Part shown: positions 15,924 through 24,452 of the stretch, in pieces | Position numbering within the stretch: the first letter of the stretch is position 1 | Layout: each line of letters begins with the position of its first letter | Assembly (NCBI RefSeq): GCF_000422745.1 | Contig: NZ_AUGQ01000011.1 | Location: 1-64,000, forward strand | DNA: 64,000 nucleotides | Reading direction: 5' to 3' | Source: Microbacterium gubbeenense DSM 15944 | Lineage (GTDB): Bacteria > Actinomycetota > Actinomycetes > Actinomycetales > Microbacteriaceae | The notes under the pieces: model-generated | What the model was told of the DNA's origin: nothing | Seen by the model: the letters and a program-made list of their open reading frames with translations, nothing else | The model's database searches: none | Translations under genes and position numbers: made by a program

Positions 15924-16942
15924 GCGCGGTGAGGGGTCCGTTCGTCTACGGCGACCGCGTGCAGCTGACCGGCCCGAAGGGCAAGCTGCAGACGATCACC
16001 CTCGTCGAGGACGGCGAGCTGCACACTCACCTGGGCGTCCTGCGCCACAGCGCGATCGCGGGCGAGCCCGACGGATCCGTTGTGACCAACAGCGAGGGCC
16101 ACGAGTACCTGTGCCTGCGCCCGCTGCTGCGCGACTTCGTCATGTCGATGCCGCGCGGGGCTGCGATCGTGTACCCGAAGGACGCGGCGCAGATCGTCGC
16201 CCAGGCCGACATCTTCCCGGGCGCGGTCGTCGTGGAGGCGGGCGTCGGATCCGGCGCGCTGTCGATGTCGCTCCTGCGAGCGGTCGGCGAGCGCGGCGAG
16301 CTGCACTCGTTCGAGCGCCGCGCGGAGTTCGCCGAGGTGGCGCGCGCGAACATCACGACCTTCTTCGGCGGGGTGCCGGATCAGTGGGAGATCCATTTCG
16401 GCGACCTCGCGGAGGCGCTCCCGCGCGACATGGCGGACGGATCCGTCGATCGCGTCGTGCTCGACATGCTCGCCCCGTGGGAGGTGCTGCCGGCCGTCAG
16501 TGACGCCCTCGCGCCGGGCGGCGTGGTCACCTGCTACGTCGCAACGGCGACCCAGCTCAGCCGCGTCGCGGAGTTCATCCGGGGCCTCGGCTGCTTCACC
16601 GAGCCCGAGTCGAGCGAGACGATGGTGCGCGGCTGGCACGTCGACGGGCTCGCGGTGCGGCCCGATCACCGCATGGTCGGACACACGGGCTTCCTGATCT
16701 CATCGCGCCGGCTGGCACCCGGATCCCTCGCCCCCGAGGTGAAGCGCCGGGCGTCGAAGCGCAGCTACGGCGACGCCGACGAGAACGAGTGGACCCCGGG
16801 ATCGGTCGGAGATCGCGAGATCACCGACAAGAACCTGCGCAAGCGCGTGCGCGACGCGGAGAAGGCCGCGGCGGGCGCAGAACGCGCCGCTGCGCTGCGC
16901 GGCGACGACCAGGTGGGCGGATCCTCATCCGCATCGGTTTAG
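15920..16942 (+). CDS. trmI: tRNA (adenine-58-N1)-methyltransferase
   Basis: The 340-residue enzyme methylates A58 of tRNA using S-adenosylmethionine. An N-terminal beta domain (GPFVYGDRVQLTGPKGKL) is followed by a Rossmann domain with VVEAGVGSGALSMSLLRAVG as the SAM loop, then LDMLAPWEVL and GGVVTCYVATATQLSR. The C-terminal 45 residues are basic and charged. In many actinobacteria trmI is followed by the ATPase Arc/Mpa and the pupylation genes; here the FKBP-like lipoprotein comes next instead. Confidence 0.95.
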   Translation: MSAVRGPFVYGDRVQLTGPKGKLQTITLVEDGELHTHLGVLRHSAIAGEPDGSVVTNSEGHEYLCLRPLLRDFVMSMPRGAAIVYPKDAAQIVAQADIFPGAVVVEAGVGSGALSMSLLRAVGERGELHSFERRAEFAEVARANITTFFGGVPDQWEIHFGDLAEALPRDMADGSVDRVVLDMLAPWEVLPAVSDALAPGGVVTCYVATATQLSRVAEFIRGLGCFTEPESSETMVRGWHVDGLAVRPDHRMVGHTGFLISSRRLAPGSLAPEVKRRASKRSYGDADENEWTPGSVGDREITDKNLRKRVRDAEKAAAGAERAAALRGDDQVGGSSSASV

Positions 16943-16945
16943 ACT
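16940..16945 (+). promoter_or_regulatory. Leaderless -10 box of the FKBP-like lipoprotein gene
   Basis: TAGACT overlaps the end of trmI and lies exactly six bases before GTG 16952. This selects GTG 16952 over the in-frame GTG at 16946, which directly abuts the box. Confidence 0.55.
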
Positions 16946-16951
16946 GTGCCG

Positions 16952-17923
16952 GTGCGCAAGACGACAGCCGTAGCCAGTGTTCTGGGCCTCGCCGCCCTCG
17001 CCCTCGTAGGATGCTCCGCCGCTCCTGAGACTCCGGAGACGTGCGGTCGCGCCGACGACAGCGCGCTGGCGTCGATCGACGTCTCGGGCGACTTCGGCGC
17101 CGACATGACGGTCGACGCCCCCGCGGGCTTCCGCTCCGCCGACGTCGCCGTCGGCGACATCGTGGTGGGCGATGGCCCCGTCATCGAGTCGATGAACCAG
17201 GGCGTCGCGTTCGACGTCCTCTTCGTCGACCCCGCAACCGGGGCGAAGATTCCGCTGTGGGACGGCCCCGGCAGCATGATGCGCGTCGCGACCCCGACGG
17301 CGGTCTCGCAGCAGATGCTCCCCGCCATCGAGGACGCGCTCGCCTGCGCGAGCGAGGGCTCGCGCATCGTCGCATCGCTCGGCGAGGACGGCGTGACCGA
17401 GGAATTCGGTGCGCAGCTGCAGAGCGTGCTGCAGCAGGTCGGTCAAGCGGCGGGTGCGGGGGACGCCGAGGCGCCGGATCTTGACAGCGTGCTGCTCGTC
17501 ATCGACGTGAACCGCGTGCTTCCGGCCGCGGCCGACGGCACCCCCGTGTACAACTCGGCGTTCGGCATGCCGAGCGTCGTGCGCGACACGAACGGCGTTC
17601 CCGGAATCACGGTGCCGATCGCGGATGCGCCCACCGAGCAGACGACGCAGACCCTGCTCAAGGGCGACGGCGCGGTGCTCGGTGAGTCCGACGCCGTCAC
17701 GGTGCAGTACACGAACGTCAGCTGGACGTCGCGTTCGGTCACCACCTCGACATGGGAGAGCGGCGCGCCCGAGACGAGCGCGCTCGCCGACCTTCCCGAG
17801 GGCTTCGCGGAGGCGCTCAAGGGCGCCACGGTCGGATCCCAGGTGCTCACGGTCGTGCCGGGCGAGTCCGGCGAGGCGACCGTGTCGGTCATCGACGTGC
17901 TCGGAGCGGTCCCCGCCGCCTGA
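16952..17923 (+). CDS. FKBP-like peptidyl-prolyl isomerase lipoprotein
   Basis: The 323-residue exported lipoprotein has a signal sequence ending in the lipobox LVGC and two FKBP-like halves (about 45-150 and 200-315), each with the G-D-V hairpin and A-L-x-G-x-x-V-G patterns. The aromatic residues that line an active FKBP pocket are only partly kept (for example VTVQYTNVSWTSR in the second half), so isomerase activity is uncertain and a chaperone or binding role is possible. An FKBP-type protein at this place between the pupylation locus and pafBC is usual in actinobacteria. Confidence 0.8.
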   Translation: MRKTTAVASVLGLAALALVGCSAAPETPETCGRADDSALASIDVSGDFGADMTVDAPAGFRSADVAVGDIVVGDGPVIESMNQGVAFDVLFVDPATGAKIPLWDGPGSMMRVATPTAVSQQMLPAIEDALACASEGSRIVASLGEDGVTEEFGAQLQSVLQQVGQAAGAGDAEAPDLDSVLLVIDVNRVLPAAADGTPVYNSAFGMPSVVRDTNGVPGITVPIADAPTEQTTQTLLKGDGAVLGESDAVTVQYTNVSWTSRSVTTSTWESGAPETSALADLPEGFAEALKGATVGSQVLTVVPGESGEATVSVIDVLGAVPAA

Positions 17924-17932
17924 GCCGCACCG

Positions 17933-17938
17933 TAAGAT
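17933..17938 (+). promoter_or_regulatory. Leaderless -10 box of pafBC
   Basis: TAAGAT lies exactly six bases before the GTG at 17945; no -35 consensus is present. Confidence 0.55.
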
Positions 17939-17944
17939 TGCCGC

Positions 17945-19936
17945 GTGGCACAGCGGATCCCGCCCGAAGAGCGGCTCATGAATCTCACGGTCGCCCTCCT
18001 GGGCACCGAGATCGGGCTGACGCGCGCCGAGATCTTCTCGTCGGTGACCGGCTACGTCGAGCAGGTGAGCGCGGGCTCCGATGAGGCGGCGATGGGCCGC
18101 ATGTTCGAGCGCGACAAGGAGACGCTCGTCGAGCTCGGCACGCGCATCGAGGTGATCGGCGACGTCGTCAACCCGCGCAACATGCGCGACGCGCGCTATC
18201 GCATCCCCCGGGAGGACAACTCCCTGCCCGACGATCTCGAGTTCACACCCGGCGAGCTCGCCGTGCTGAGCCTCGCGGCCGACGCGTGGAGCGAGGCCGC
18301 GATGTCGCGCGAGGCGCGCTCGGGGCTGCGCAAGATCCGCGCGCTGGGCTACGACGTCGACGAGCCGATCCTCGGGTTCACGCCGCGCCTCGACGCGCGC
18401 GACGAATCGTTCGCCCCGCTCGAGGACGCGATCGCGCGCGGGGCCGAAGTGACGTTCGACTACCTGCGGCCGGGCTCTCAGCGGGTTCGGACCCGGCGCG
18501 TGCGCCCGCGCGCGCTCGTGATGTTCGAGTCGCGCTGGCACCTGCGCGGGCGCGACGAGGCGCTGGGGGAGGACCGCACGTTCCTGCTCAGCCGCATCGT
18601 GTCGGACGTCCGGACGACCGGCGTGCGGTTCGACCCGGACGACGGCGACCAGAGCGCGGAGCAGACGCTCGAGGGGCTCCGCGCGCTCGCGGATGGGCAG
18701 CGCGCGAGGATCGCGGCGGTTCCGGGATCCGAAGCCGCGCTGCGACTCGGCCGGCGATCCCTTGCGGGTCGCGACGCCGACGAGCTCGTGGTGCCGTACG
18801 TCGACGCGTACGTGCTCGCCGACGAGATCGCCTCGTACGGGCCCGAGGCGCGCGTGATCGAGCCCCACGAACTGCGCGAACTCGTGCGCGACCGGCTCCG
18901 CGCGGTGCGGATCCTGCACTCGCGCCCGGCGGATCTGCGCGACGCAGACGAGGCCGTCGCCGTGCGGCCCGCGCGCCGCCGCAGCACTGACGGGGCCGAG
19001 CGAGTGCGCATCTATCTGACCCTCGTGCCGTGGCTGCTGGAGCGCGCGGACGTGACGGTCGCCGACGCGGCCGCGGAGTTCGGCGTCACGCCCGCCGAGC
19101 TGCGCAAGATGCTCGCCACGCTGTCGATGGTGGGCGAGCCGACCGCTGGGTTCTACTCGGGCGAGATGTTCGACATCGACTGGGACGCGCTCGACGGGCA
19201 CGACACCATCCGTTTGACGCACACGGTCGGCGTCGAGCGCGTGCAGCGGTTCACGACGCGCGAGGTCGCCGCCCTCGTCGCCGGCCTGCAGCTCGTCGCC
19301 GCCGTGCCGGGAGTCGCGGACGCCGGAACCCTGCGCGACCTGCGGGCGAAGCTCGCGCGCGGCGCGGGGACCGCCGACCGGGCCGATCAGGTGCTCGTCG
19401 ACGAACCGGTCGACGCCGCGCGCGCCGAGCTCGCCCGTGCCGTTCAGGAGCGCGTCGAGGTGACGTTCGAGTACCGCCGCCCGGGCGGGGAGACCACGAC
19501 GCGCACGGTGGATCCGTCGGGCCTCCTGATCGCGGGCGGCCAGTGGTACCTGCGGGGCTGGTGCCACCTGCGCGAGGCGACCCGCACGTTCCTCATCGAA
19601 CGGATCGACGGCCTCGTGGTCACGTCGGTGCCGGCGCGGCACTCGGCCGAACCGCAACCGGGCCTGTTCACGCCGGGAGACGACGACATCGTCGCGACCC
19701 TGCGGTTCCCGACGCACGTGCGGCCGCTGATCGCGGGCTTCCTCGAACACGCCGAGCTCGCCGAGCGCGATCACGAGACGTTCGCGCGGATCCCGGTCGC
19801 CGATGTCGCGACGCTCCGCCGCCTGGCGGCGCGCGGGGGAGGCGATATCGAGGTGCTCTCGCCGCGCGACGCGAGGGACGCCGCGCGCGACTGGGCGCGA
19901 TCCGGAGAAGAACATCTCGACGAGTCGCCGGTGTAA
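17945..19936 (+). CDS. pafBC: PafB-PafC fusion, WYL-domain DNA-damage regulator
   Basis: The 663-residue protein joins two homologous regulators in one chain. Each half has a winged helix (residues about 5-60 and 345-400), a WYL domain (RVRPRALVMFESRWHLRGRD and VDPSGLLIAGGQWYLRGWC) and a WCX extension. PafB and PafC form a heterodimer in mycobacteria that activates the LexA-independent DNA-damage response. A natural fusion is known from other Micrococcales and gives a fixed 1:1 ratio. The protein should bind single-stranded DNA or a similar signal through its WYL domains. tatA and tatC follow, as in most actinobacteria. Confidence 0.92.
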   Translation: MAQRIPPEERLMNLTVALLGTEIGLTRAEIFSSVTGYVEQVSAGSDEAAMGRMFERDKETLVELGTRIEVIGDVVNPRNMRDARYRIPREDNSLPDDLEFTPGELAVLSLAADAWSEAAMSREARSGLRKIRALGYDVDEPILGFTPRLDARDESFAPLEDAIARGAEVTFDYLRPGSQRVRTRRVRPRALVMFESRWHLRGRDEALGEDRTFLLSRIVSDVRTTGVRFDPDDGDQSAEQTLEGLRALADGQRARIAAVPGSEAALRLGRRSLAGRDADELVVPYVDAYVLADEIASYGPEARVIEPHELRELVRDRLRAVRILHSRPADLRDADEAVAVRPARRRSTDGAERVRIYLTLVPWLLERADVTVADAAAEFGVTPAELRKMLATLSMVGEPTAGFYSGEMFDIDWDALDGHDTIRLTHTVGVERVQRFTTREVAALVAGLQLVAAVPGVADAGTLRDLRAKLARGAGTADRADQVLVDEPVDAARAELARAVQERVEVTFEYRRPGGETTTRTVDPSGLLIAGGQWYLRGWCHLREATRTFLIERIDGLVVTSVPARHSAEPQPGLFTPGDDDIVATLRFPTHVRPLIAGFLEHAELAERDHETFARIPVADVATLRRLAARGGGDIEVLSPRDARDAARDWARSGEEHLDESPV

Positions 19937-19989
19937 CGGCCGATCGGCGTTAGACTGACCGAAACGTTCCCCAGAGCTTGGAGTACCTC

Positions 19990-20244
19990 GTGCACCTCCC
20001 CGGTGGAGTTCAGATCCTTCTGATACTCGTCGTCATCCTGCTGATCTTCGGCGCGTCGCGTCTGCCCGCCCTCGCGAAGAGCATGGGACAGTCCGCGCGC
20101 GTCTTCAAGAGCGAGATCAAGCAGATGAAGGACGACGGCACGGCGCAGAACGAGGCGGCGGACGAGACGGATGGTTCGTCGACCGCGGCAACATCGACAC
20201 CGCCCTCTTCTGAGGGCGCGTCTCCTGACACGCCAAAGCAGTAG
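19990..20244 (+). CDS. tatA: Sec-independent protein translocase subunit TatA
   Basis: The 84-residue subunit has one membrane segment (QILLILVVILLIFGASRLPA), the amphipathic helix LAKSMGQSARVFKSEIKQMK and a polar tail rich in Thr, Ser and acidic residues. It forms the pore-like part of the twin-arginine export system with TatC. The frame opens at TTG 19978, but TTGGAG at 19978-19983 is the ribosome binding site of GTG 19990, which also gives the usual family length. A TAGACT box at 19951-19956 is the likely promoter. Confidence 0.93.
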   Translation: MHLPGGVQILLILVVILLIFGASRLPALAKSMGQSARVFKSEIKQMKDDGTAQNEAADETDGSSTAATSTPPSSEGASPDTPKQ

Positions 20245-20250
20245 CTGAGG

Positions 20251-21078
20251 ATGGCAGGCTCCCTCCCGAGCGAGGGTGCCGCAGGCGAGCGCGGCTTGCC
20301 GAAGGAACGACGGATGACGCTTGCGGGGCATCTCCGCGAACTTCGGCGTCGGCTCATCATCGCGGCGCTCGCGCTCCTCGCGGGCATGATCGCGTCGGCG
20401 TTCCTGACCGACTGGATCATCACCTGGCTCACCTTCCCGATCCAGAAGGTGGCCGAGAACATCGGCGATTCCGACTTCACGCGGCTGACGTTCACGACGG
20501 TCACCGGGCCGTTCGACATGCGCTTCCGCATCGCACTGATCGCGGGAATCGTGATCTCCTCGCCCGTGTGGCTCTGGCAGATCTGGCGGTTCATCACCCC
20601 CGGTCTCACGCGCCGCGAGTTCTGGTATGCGATCGGGTTCGTCGGCGCGGCGATCCCTTTGTTCCTCGGCGGCGTCGTGCTGGCGCTGTTCCTGCTGCCG
20701 AACATCATCACGGTGATGTCGTCGTTCTTCCCGGACGACATCGCTCAGGTCGGCCAGCTGTTCACCGCGATCGAGTACTACAACTTCGTCTTCCGCACGC
20801 TCGTGATCGTCGGCATCGGGTTCGTCACTCCGGTGTTCATCGTCGCGCTCAACCTCGCCGGCGTGATCCGCGGCAAGCAGGTCATCCTGGCGTGGCGCTG
20901 GGTGCTGATCGTGTGCCTCGTCTTCGGCATGCTCGTCTCGCCGCCGGCCGACGTCATCACCATGGTGCTCGTGGCGAGCATCCTGTTCGTGCTCTACATG
21001 CTGGCCGCGCTGCTGTGCGTGCTGTTCGACTGGCGCCGGCGCAAGAAGAACCCCGACCTGTTCGTCGACGTCGACTGA
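20251..21078 (+). CDS. tatC: Sec-independent protein translocase subunit TatC
   Basis: The 275-residue membrane protein has six segments. It recognises the twin-arginine signal peptide. Conserved parts are MTLAGHLRELRRRL at the N-terminal cytoplasmic face, a PVWLWQIWRFITPGL loop and LFGMLVSPPADVITM near the end. It follows tatA by six bases. The first 21 residues before MTLAGHL are polar and variable. tatB is absent, as is common in actinobacterial loci of this form. A strong hairpin terminator follows the stop, separating it from the accessory block. Confidence 0.95.
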   Translation: MAGSLPSEGAAGERGLPKERRMTLAGHLRELRRRLIIAALALLAGMIASAFLTDWIITWLTFPIQKVAENIGDSDFTRLTFTTVTGPFDMRFRIALIAGIVISSPVWLWQIWRFITPGLTRREFWYAIGFVGAAIPLFLGGVVLALFLLPNIITVMSSFFPDDIAQVGQLFTAIEYYNFVFRTLVIVGIGFVTPVFIVALNLAGVIRGKQVILAWRWVLIVCLVFGMLVSPPADVITMVLVASILFVLYMLAALLCVLFDWRRRKKNPDLFVDVD

Positions 21079-21079
21079 A

Positions 21080-21109
21080 GAGGGACGCCCGCTCGCGCGG
21101 GCGTCCCTC
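21080..21109. terminator. Perfect hairpin terminator after tatC
   Basis: The 13-bp perfect stem (21080-21092 with 21097-21109) has a TCGC loop. It stands between convergent tatC and the AhpD-like gene and can serve both strands. It also marks the left edge of the 12-kb accessory block. Confidence 0.75.
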
Positions 21110-21120
21110 GATCGTCGGTC

Positions 21121-21462
21121 TCAGTGCTTGTGGGGCTCGCCGAGCTTGAACGCGAGGCGGCCGTGGGCGTACGCGCCGCCGGCCTTGAGCGCCGAGGCGA
21201 CCCACGCGGCCTCCGCGATCTCGGCCTCGGTCGCGCCCGCCTTCATCGCATTGGCGGTGTGGCCGTCGATGCAGTAGACGCACTGCGTCGTGATCGCCAC
21301 GGCCACCGCGATCAGCTCGCGGTACTTCAGCGGAACCTCGCGGCCCTCGGGCGCGAACACGGCGCTGTTGAAGTCGTTGAACGCCTTCAGCACGTCGGGC
21401 GTGTGCTCCTTGTAGGTCGAGACGTACTGCTTGTCGGACGGGTCGAGATAGTGATCGCTCAT
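21121..21462 (-). CDS. Carboxymuconolactone decarboxylase/AhpD-like protein
   Basis: The 113-residue protein has the AhpD-type motif at TTQCVYCIDGHTANAMKAG: two redox cysteines (CxxC) followed by a histidine three residues later. This supports a peroxidase or thiol-disulfide role rather than lactone decarboxylation. It is a single gene with its own leaderless -10 box and is divergent from the monooxygenase operon. Placed beside flavin monooxygenases that leak peroxide, it may protect against by-products, but this is inference from context. Confidence 0.87.
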   Translation of the reverse strand: MSDHYLDPSDKQYVSTYKEHTPDVLKAFNDFNSAVFAPEGREVPLKYRELIAVAVAITTQCVYCIDGHTANAMKAGATEAEIAEAAWVASALKAGGAYAHGRLAFKLGEPHKH

Positions 21463-21468
21463 GTGGCG

Positions 21469-21474
21469 ATCGTA
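21469..21474 (-). promoter_or_regulatory. Leaderless -10 box of the AhpD-like gene
   Basis: On the minus strand TACGAT lies exactly six bases before the ATG at 21462. Confidence 0.55.
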
Positions 21475-21607
21475 TCGGTGCGCCCGCGGGCCGCGGCGAT
21501 TCTGCGGGCATCTTTCGCTATGTGACGGACGGTTTCTCCCGCACGGCGGTGCGCGGATAGCGTCGCCGACGAAGGACGAGAATCCGATTGCGAAAGGGGG
21601 TGGCGCC

Positions 21608-22762
21608 GTGACCGAAGAGGGTATCCGGCTTCACTGGTATCTGCCGACAGCGGGAGAATCGCGCGACGTGCAGCGCGGCGGCACGAACGTGCGCACCGTC
21701 GATGACGCCGCCCCGCGCTCGCCGTTCCGCGCGCCGACGCTGTCGTACCTGACGCAGGTCGCCCTCGCCGTGGAGGAGGCCGGTTTCGACTCCGTGCTCG
21801 TGCCGACGGGCTCGTACTGCGAGGATCCGTGGGTCGTCGCTTCCGCCCTCGCGGCGGTGACGAGGCGCCTGCGCCTGCTCGTCGCGCTGCACCCGCGCAC
21901 CGCGACCGCCGTCTCGTTCGCGCACCGCGCCGCCAGCCTGCAGCGGCTCAGCGGCGGGCGCCTCGCCCTCAACGTGGTCACGGGCGAGCCCGGCGCGGAG
22001 GCCGAACAGCACGGCGACTTCGGCGACAAGGCCGATCAGTACCTGCGCACGGGCGAGTTCCTCGACGCCTACCGTGCGCTCTTCCGCGGCGAGCGGATCG
22101 ACCGCGACGGCACGCACGTCGCGCTGCGGGGCGCGGACCTCGACCAGGTGCCGTCCGTTGAGATCCCCGAACGGCCCGAGGTGTGGTTCGGCGGCTCGTC
22201 GAGCTACGCCGGCGACGTCGCCGCGCGCTACGCGGACGTCTACCTGTCGTGGCTCGAGCCGCTCGACCAGCTGCGCGAGAAGGTCGAGTGGATCCGCTCG
22301 CTCGCGGCCGCCCAGGGGCGCGAGGTGCGCTTCGGCGTGCGCGGGTGGATCCTGGCGCGCGACACGCACGAGCAGGCGGAGCGCGACGCGCTCGCTCTGC
22401 TCGACGGCATCGACCACGAGCGCCAGGCGGCGCTGCGCGAGCAGCTCCTCGCCCGGCAGTCGGTCGGACAGCAGCGCGGCCAGGCGCTCATCGCGAACGC
22501 GAACGTCGACGACCCGACCTCGCTGTGGGTCGCGCCCGGCATCTGGGGCGGCTTCGGGCTGCTCGCGGGCGGCGCCGCGACGGGATTCGTCGGCAGCCAC
22601 GCCGCCATCGCCGATCGCTTGACGGAACTCGCCGACATCGGCATCCACGACGTGATCGTGTCGGGCTTCCCCAACCTCGAAGAGACGCGGTGGATGGCCG
22701 ACGGGCTCGCGCCCGAGCTCGCCCGCCGCGGGCTGCTCGACCGCGGCGGCCGTCGGACGTAA
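21608..22762 (+). CDS. LLM-class flavin-dependent monooxygenase, SsuD-like
   Basis: The 384-residue protein has the luciferase-like TIM barrel. SsuD-type landmarks are LHWYLPTAGESR at the start, LVALHPRTATAVSFAHRAA, LSGGRLALNVVTG and DQYLRTGEFLDAYRALF. SsuD enzymes use reduced FMN and oxygen to release sulfite from alkanesulfonates; related LLM enzymes oxidise other substrates, so the substrate is open. AAAGGGGG before GTG 21608 supports this start over upstream GTG codons in a non-conserved extension. It is the first gene of the accessory operon, 49 bp before the binding-protein gene. No flavin reductase is nearby. Confidence 0.87.
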   Translation: MTEEGIRLHWYLPTAGESRDVQRGGTNVRTVDDAAPRSPFRAPTLSYLTQVALAVEEAGFDSVLVPTGSYCEDPWVVASALAAVTRRLRLLVALHPRTATAVSFAHRAASLQRLSGGRLALNVVTGEPGAEAEQHGDFGDKADQYLRTGEFLDAYRALFRGERIDRDGTHVALRGADLDQVPSVEIPERPEVWFGGSSSYAGDVAARYADVYLSWLEPLDQLREKVEWIRSLAAAQGREVRFGVRGWILARDTHEQAERDALALLDGIDHERQAALREQLLARQSVGQQRGQALIANANVDDPTSLWVAPGIWGGFGLLAGGAATGFVGSHAAIADRLTELADIGIHDVIVSGFPNLEETRWMADGLAPELARRGLLDRGGRRT

Positions 22763-22811
22763 GGCCCTTCGGGCACGACACGACCGCGAACCCTTACGAC
22801 AGGACCCTCCC

Positions 22812-24452
22812 ATGACGTCACGAATCCTCCGCACGGCGACCGCCGCCGCGGTGGCGATCGTCTCCGCGACGCTGCTCGCGGGCTGCGGTGACGCCTCCGG
22901 TCCTGCGGCGACGGACACGCCCGCCGAGGGCGGCACCGTCACGTGGGGCGTGAGCATCGAGCCCGACTGCTACGACCCGCACGCCTCGAGCCAGCAGAAC
23001 GCCTTCCCGATCATCCGCAACTACGCGGAGTCGCTCGTCGGCAAGCAGCTCGATGGCAGCTACGTGCCGTGGCTCGCCGAGTCGTGGGAGATCTCTGACG
23101 ACGAGACGGTCTACACCTTCCACCTGCGCGACGACGTCACGTTCAGCGACGGCACGAGACTCGACGCCGAGATCGTGAAGACGAACTACGACGCCATCAC
23201 GGCGGAGGACTCGACGCTGAGCGGCAAGACGTCGTTGAGCTCGTACGCGTCGAGCCGCGTGGTCGACGACCACACGATCGAGATGACGCTGACCGAGCCC
23301 GATGCGGCGTTCCTCGACGCCGCGTCCGACGTGTGGACGTCGATCCTCGCCCCCGCGGCGTTCGATCAGGGCGGCGACCACTGCCGCGCCGACGACCCGA
23401 CGCTCATCACGACGGGTCCGTTCGTCATCGACGAGTGGATCCCGGGCCAGAGCGTGTCGTTCTCCGCGCGGGACGACTACGACTGGGCGCCCGGCTATGC
23501 GGCGCACACGGGGCGCGCCCACGTCGACGAGGCGGTCTACCGGTTCCTGCCCGAGGCGACCGTGCGCACGGGAGCGCTGACCGCCGATCAGGTCGACGTC
23601 ATCGAGAACGTGCAGGTCACCGACACGCAGGTCTTCGAGGACGTGCCCGGGTTCCAGTACCTGCGCGGGCCGTCCACCGGAACGGCGTTCAGCCTCAACG
23701 TCAACATCAACCACGCGCCCGCCGACGACGTGCGCGTGCGCCAGGCGCTCCGCGACGGCGTCGACCTCGACGCGATCGTGCGCGGCCAGTACCTCGGCAC
23801 GGTCGAGCGCGCGTACTCGAGCCTCGGCCCCGACAACGAGTACTTCGACGAGGATCTCGTCGGCGCGTGGGGCAACGACGTCGACGGGGCGAATGCGCTG
23901 CTCGACGAGGCCGGCTGGACCGGACGCGACGCGCAGGGCTACCGCACGAAGGACGGCGAGCGGCTGACGATCGAGGTCGGCTATCCCGAGCCGTACGTGC
24001 GCGATGAGCGCGACATCCTGCTGCAGGCGATCCAGTCGTCGCTGCGCGACGACATCGGCATGGATCTCGACCTGCAGATCATCACCGCGGCGCAGTACAG
24101 CGACGAGAACGCGAAGGGCACGTGGTCGATCTACCCGAACACGCTGCAGACCGCCGACCCGACCACGATGTTCCGCAGCCTGTTTACGAGCGCGGGGTTC
24201 CTGTACCTCGACGACCCCGACGCGACCGGTGATCTCGACGATCTCGTGGAGGAGAGCAAGCGCTCGACCGATCCCGCCGCGCGCAAGGCCGTGTTCGACG
24301 AGATTCAGGAGTCGGTCGTGTCGGACGCCCGATACATTCCGCTCTTCCACCCCGTGTACACGATCGCGGCGAGCGACCGCGTGGGCGGGCTGGGCTTCGA
24401 GGCGAAGACCAACGGACCCGCGAGCTCCTACGACGTGTGGGTCGCCGAATGA
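22812..24452 (+). CDS. ABC importer substrate-binding lipoprotein, dipeptide/oligopeptide type
   Basis: The 546-residue family 5 binding protein has signal peptide and lipobox LLAGC (lipid-modified Cys25), then the SBP_bac_5 pattern: NYAESLVGKQLDGSYVPWLA, WEISDDETVYTFHLRDDVTF and, late in the chain, KAVFDEIQESVVSDARYIPL. Anchored outside the membrane, it would capture a peptide-like, opine-like or similar substrate and hand it to the two permeases encoded next. Its stop overlaps the first permease start (ATGA). Confidence 0.92.
   Translation: MTSRILRTATAAAVAIVSATLLAGCGDASGPAATDTPAEGGTVTWGVSIEPDCYDPHASSQQNAFPIIRNYAESLVGKQLDGSYVPWLAESWEISDDETVYTFHLRDDVTFSDGTRLDAEIVKTNYDAITAEDSTLSGKTSLSSYASSRVVDDHTIEMTLTEPDAAFLDAASDVWTSILAPAAFDQGGDHCRADDPTLITTGPFVIDEWIPGQSVSFSARDDYDWAPGYAAHTGRAHVDEAVYRFLPEATVRTGALTADQVDVIENVQVTDTQVFEDVPGFQYLRGPSTGTAFSLNVNINHAPADDVRVRQALRDGVDLDAIVRGQYLGTVERAYSSLGPDNEYFDEDLVGAWGNDVDGANALLDEAGWTGRDAQGYRTKDGERLTIEVGYPEPYVRDERDILLQAIQSSLRDDIGMDLDLQIITAAQYSDENAKGTWSIYPNTLQTADPTTMFRSLFTSAGFLYLDDPDATGDLDDLVEESKRSTDPAARKAVFDEIQESVVSDARYIPLFHPVYTIAASDRVGGLGFEAKTNGPASSYDVWVAE

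Noticed and set aside
16925-19915. Very long open frame (about 996 codons) on the minus strand opposite the FKBP-like gene and pafBC
   Set aside because: It is the antisense shadow of high-GC coding DNA: the product is rich in Arg, His, Glu and Gly, has no domain, and the plus-strand genes are clearly recognisable.
21463-21607. Possible SAM or other riboswitch upstream of the SsuD-like monooxygenase
   Set aside because: The sequence has no conserved riboswitch core that I can recognise and is only about 145 bases, partly occupied by the promoter of the divergent gene.
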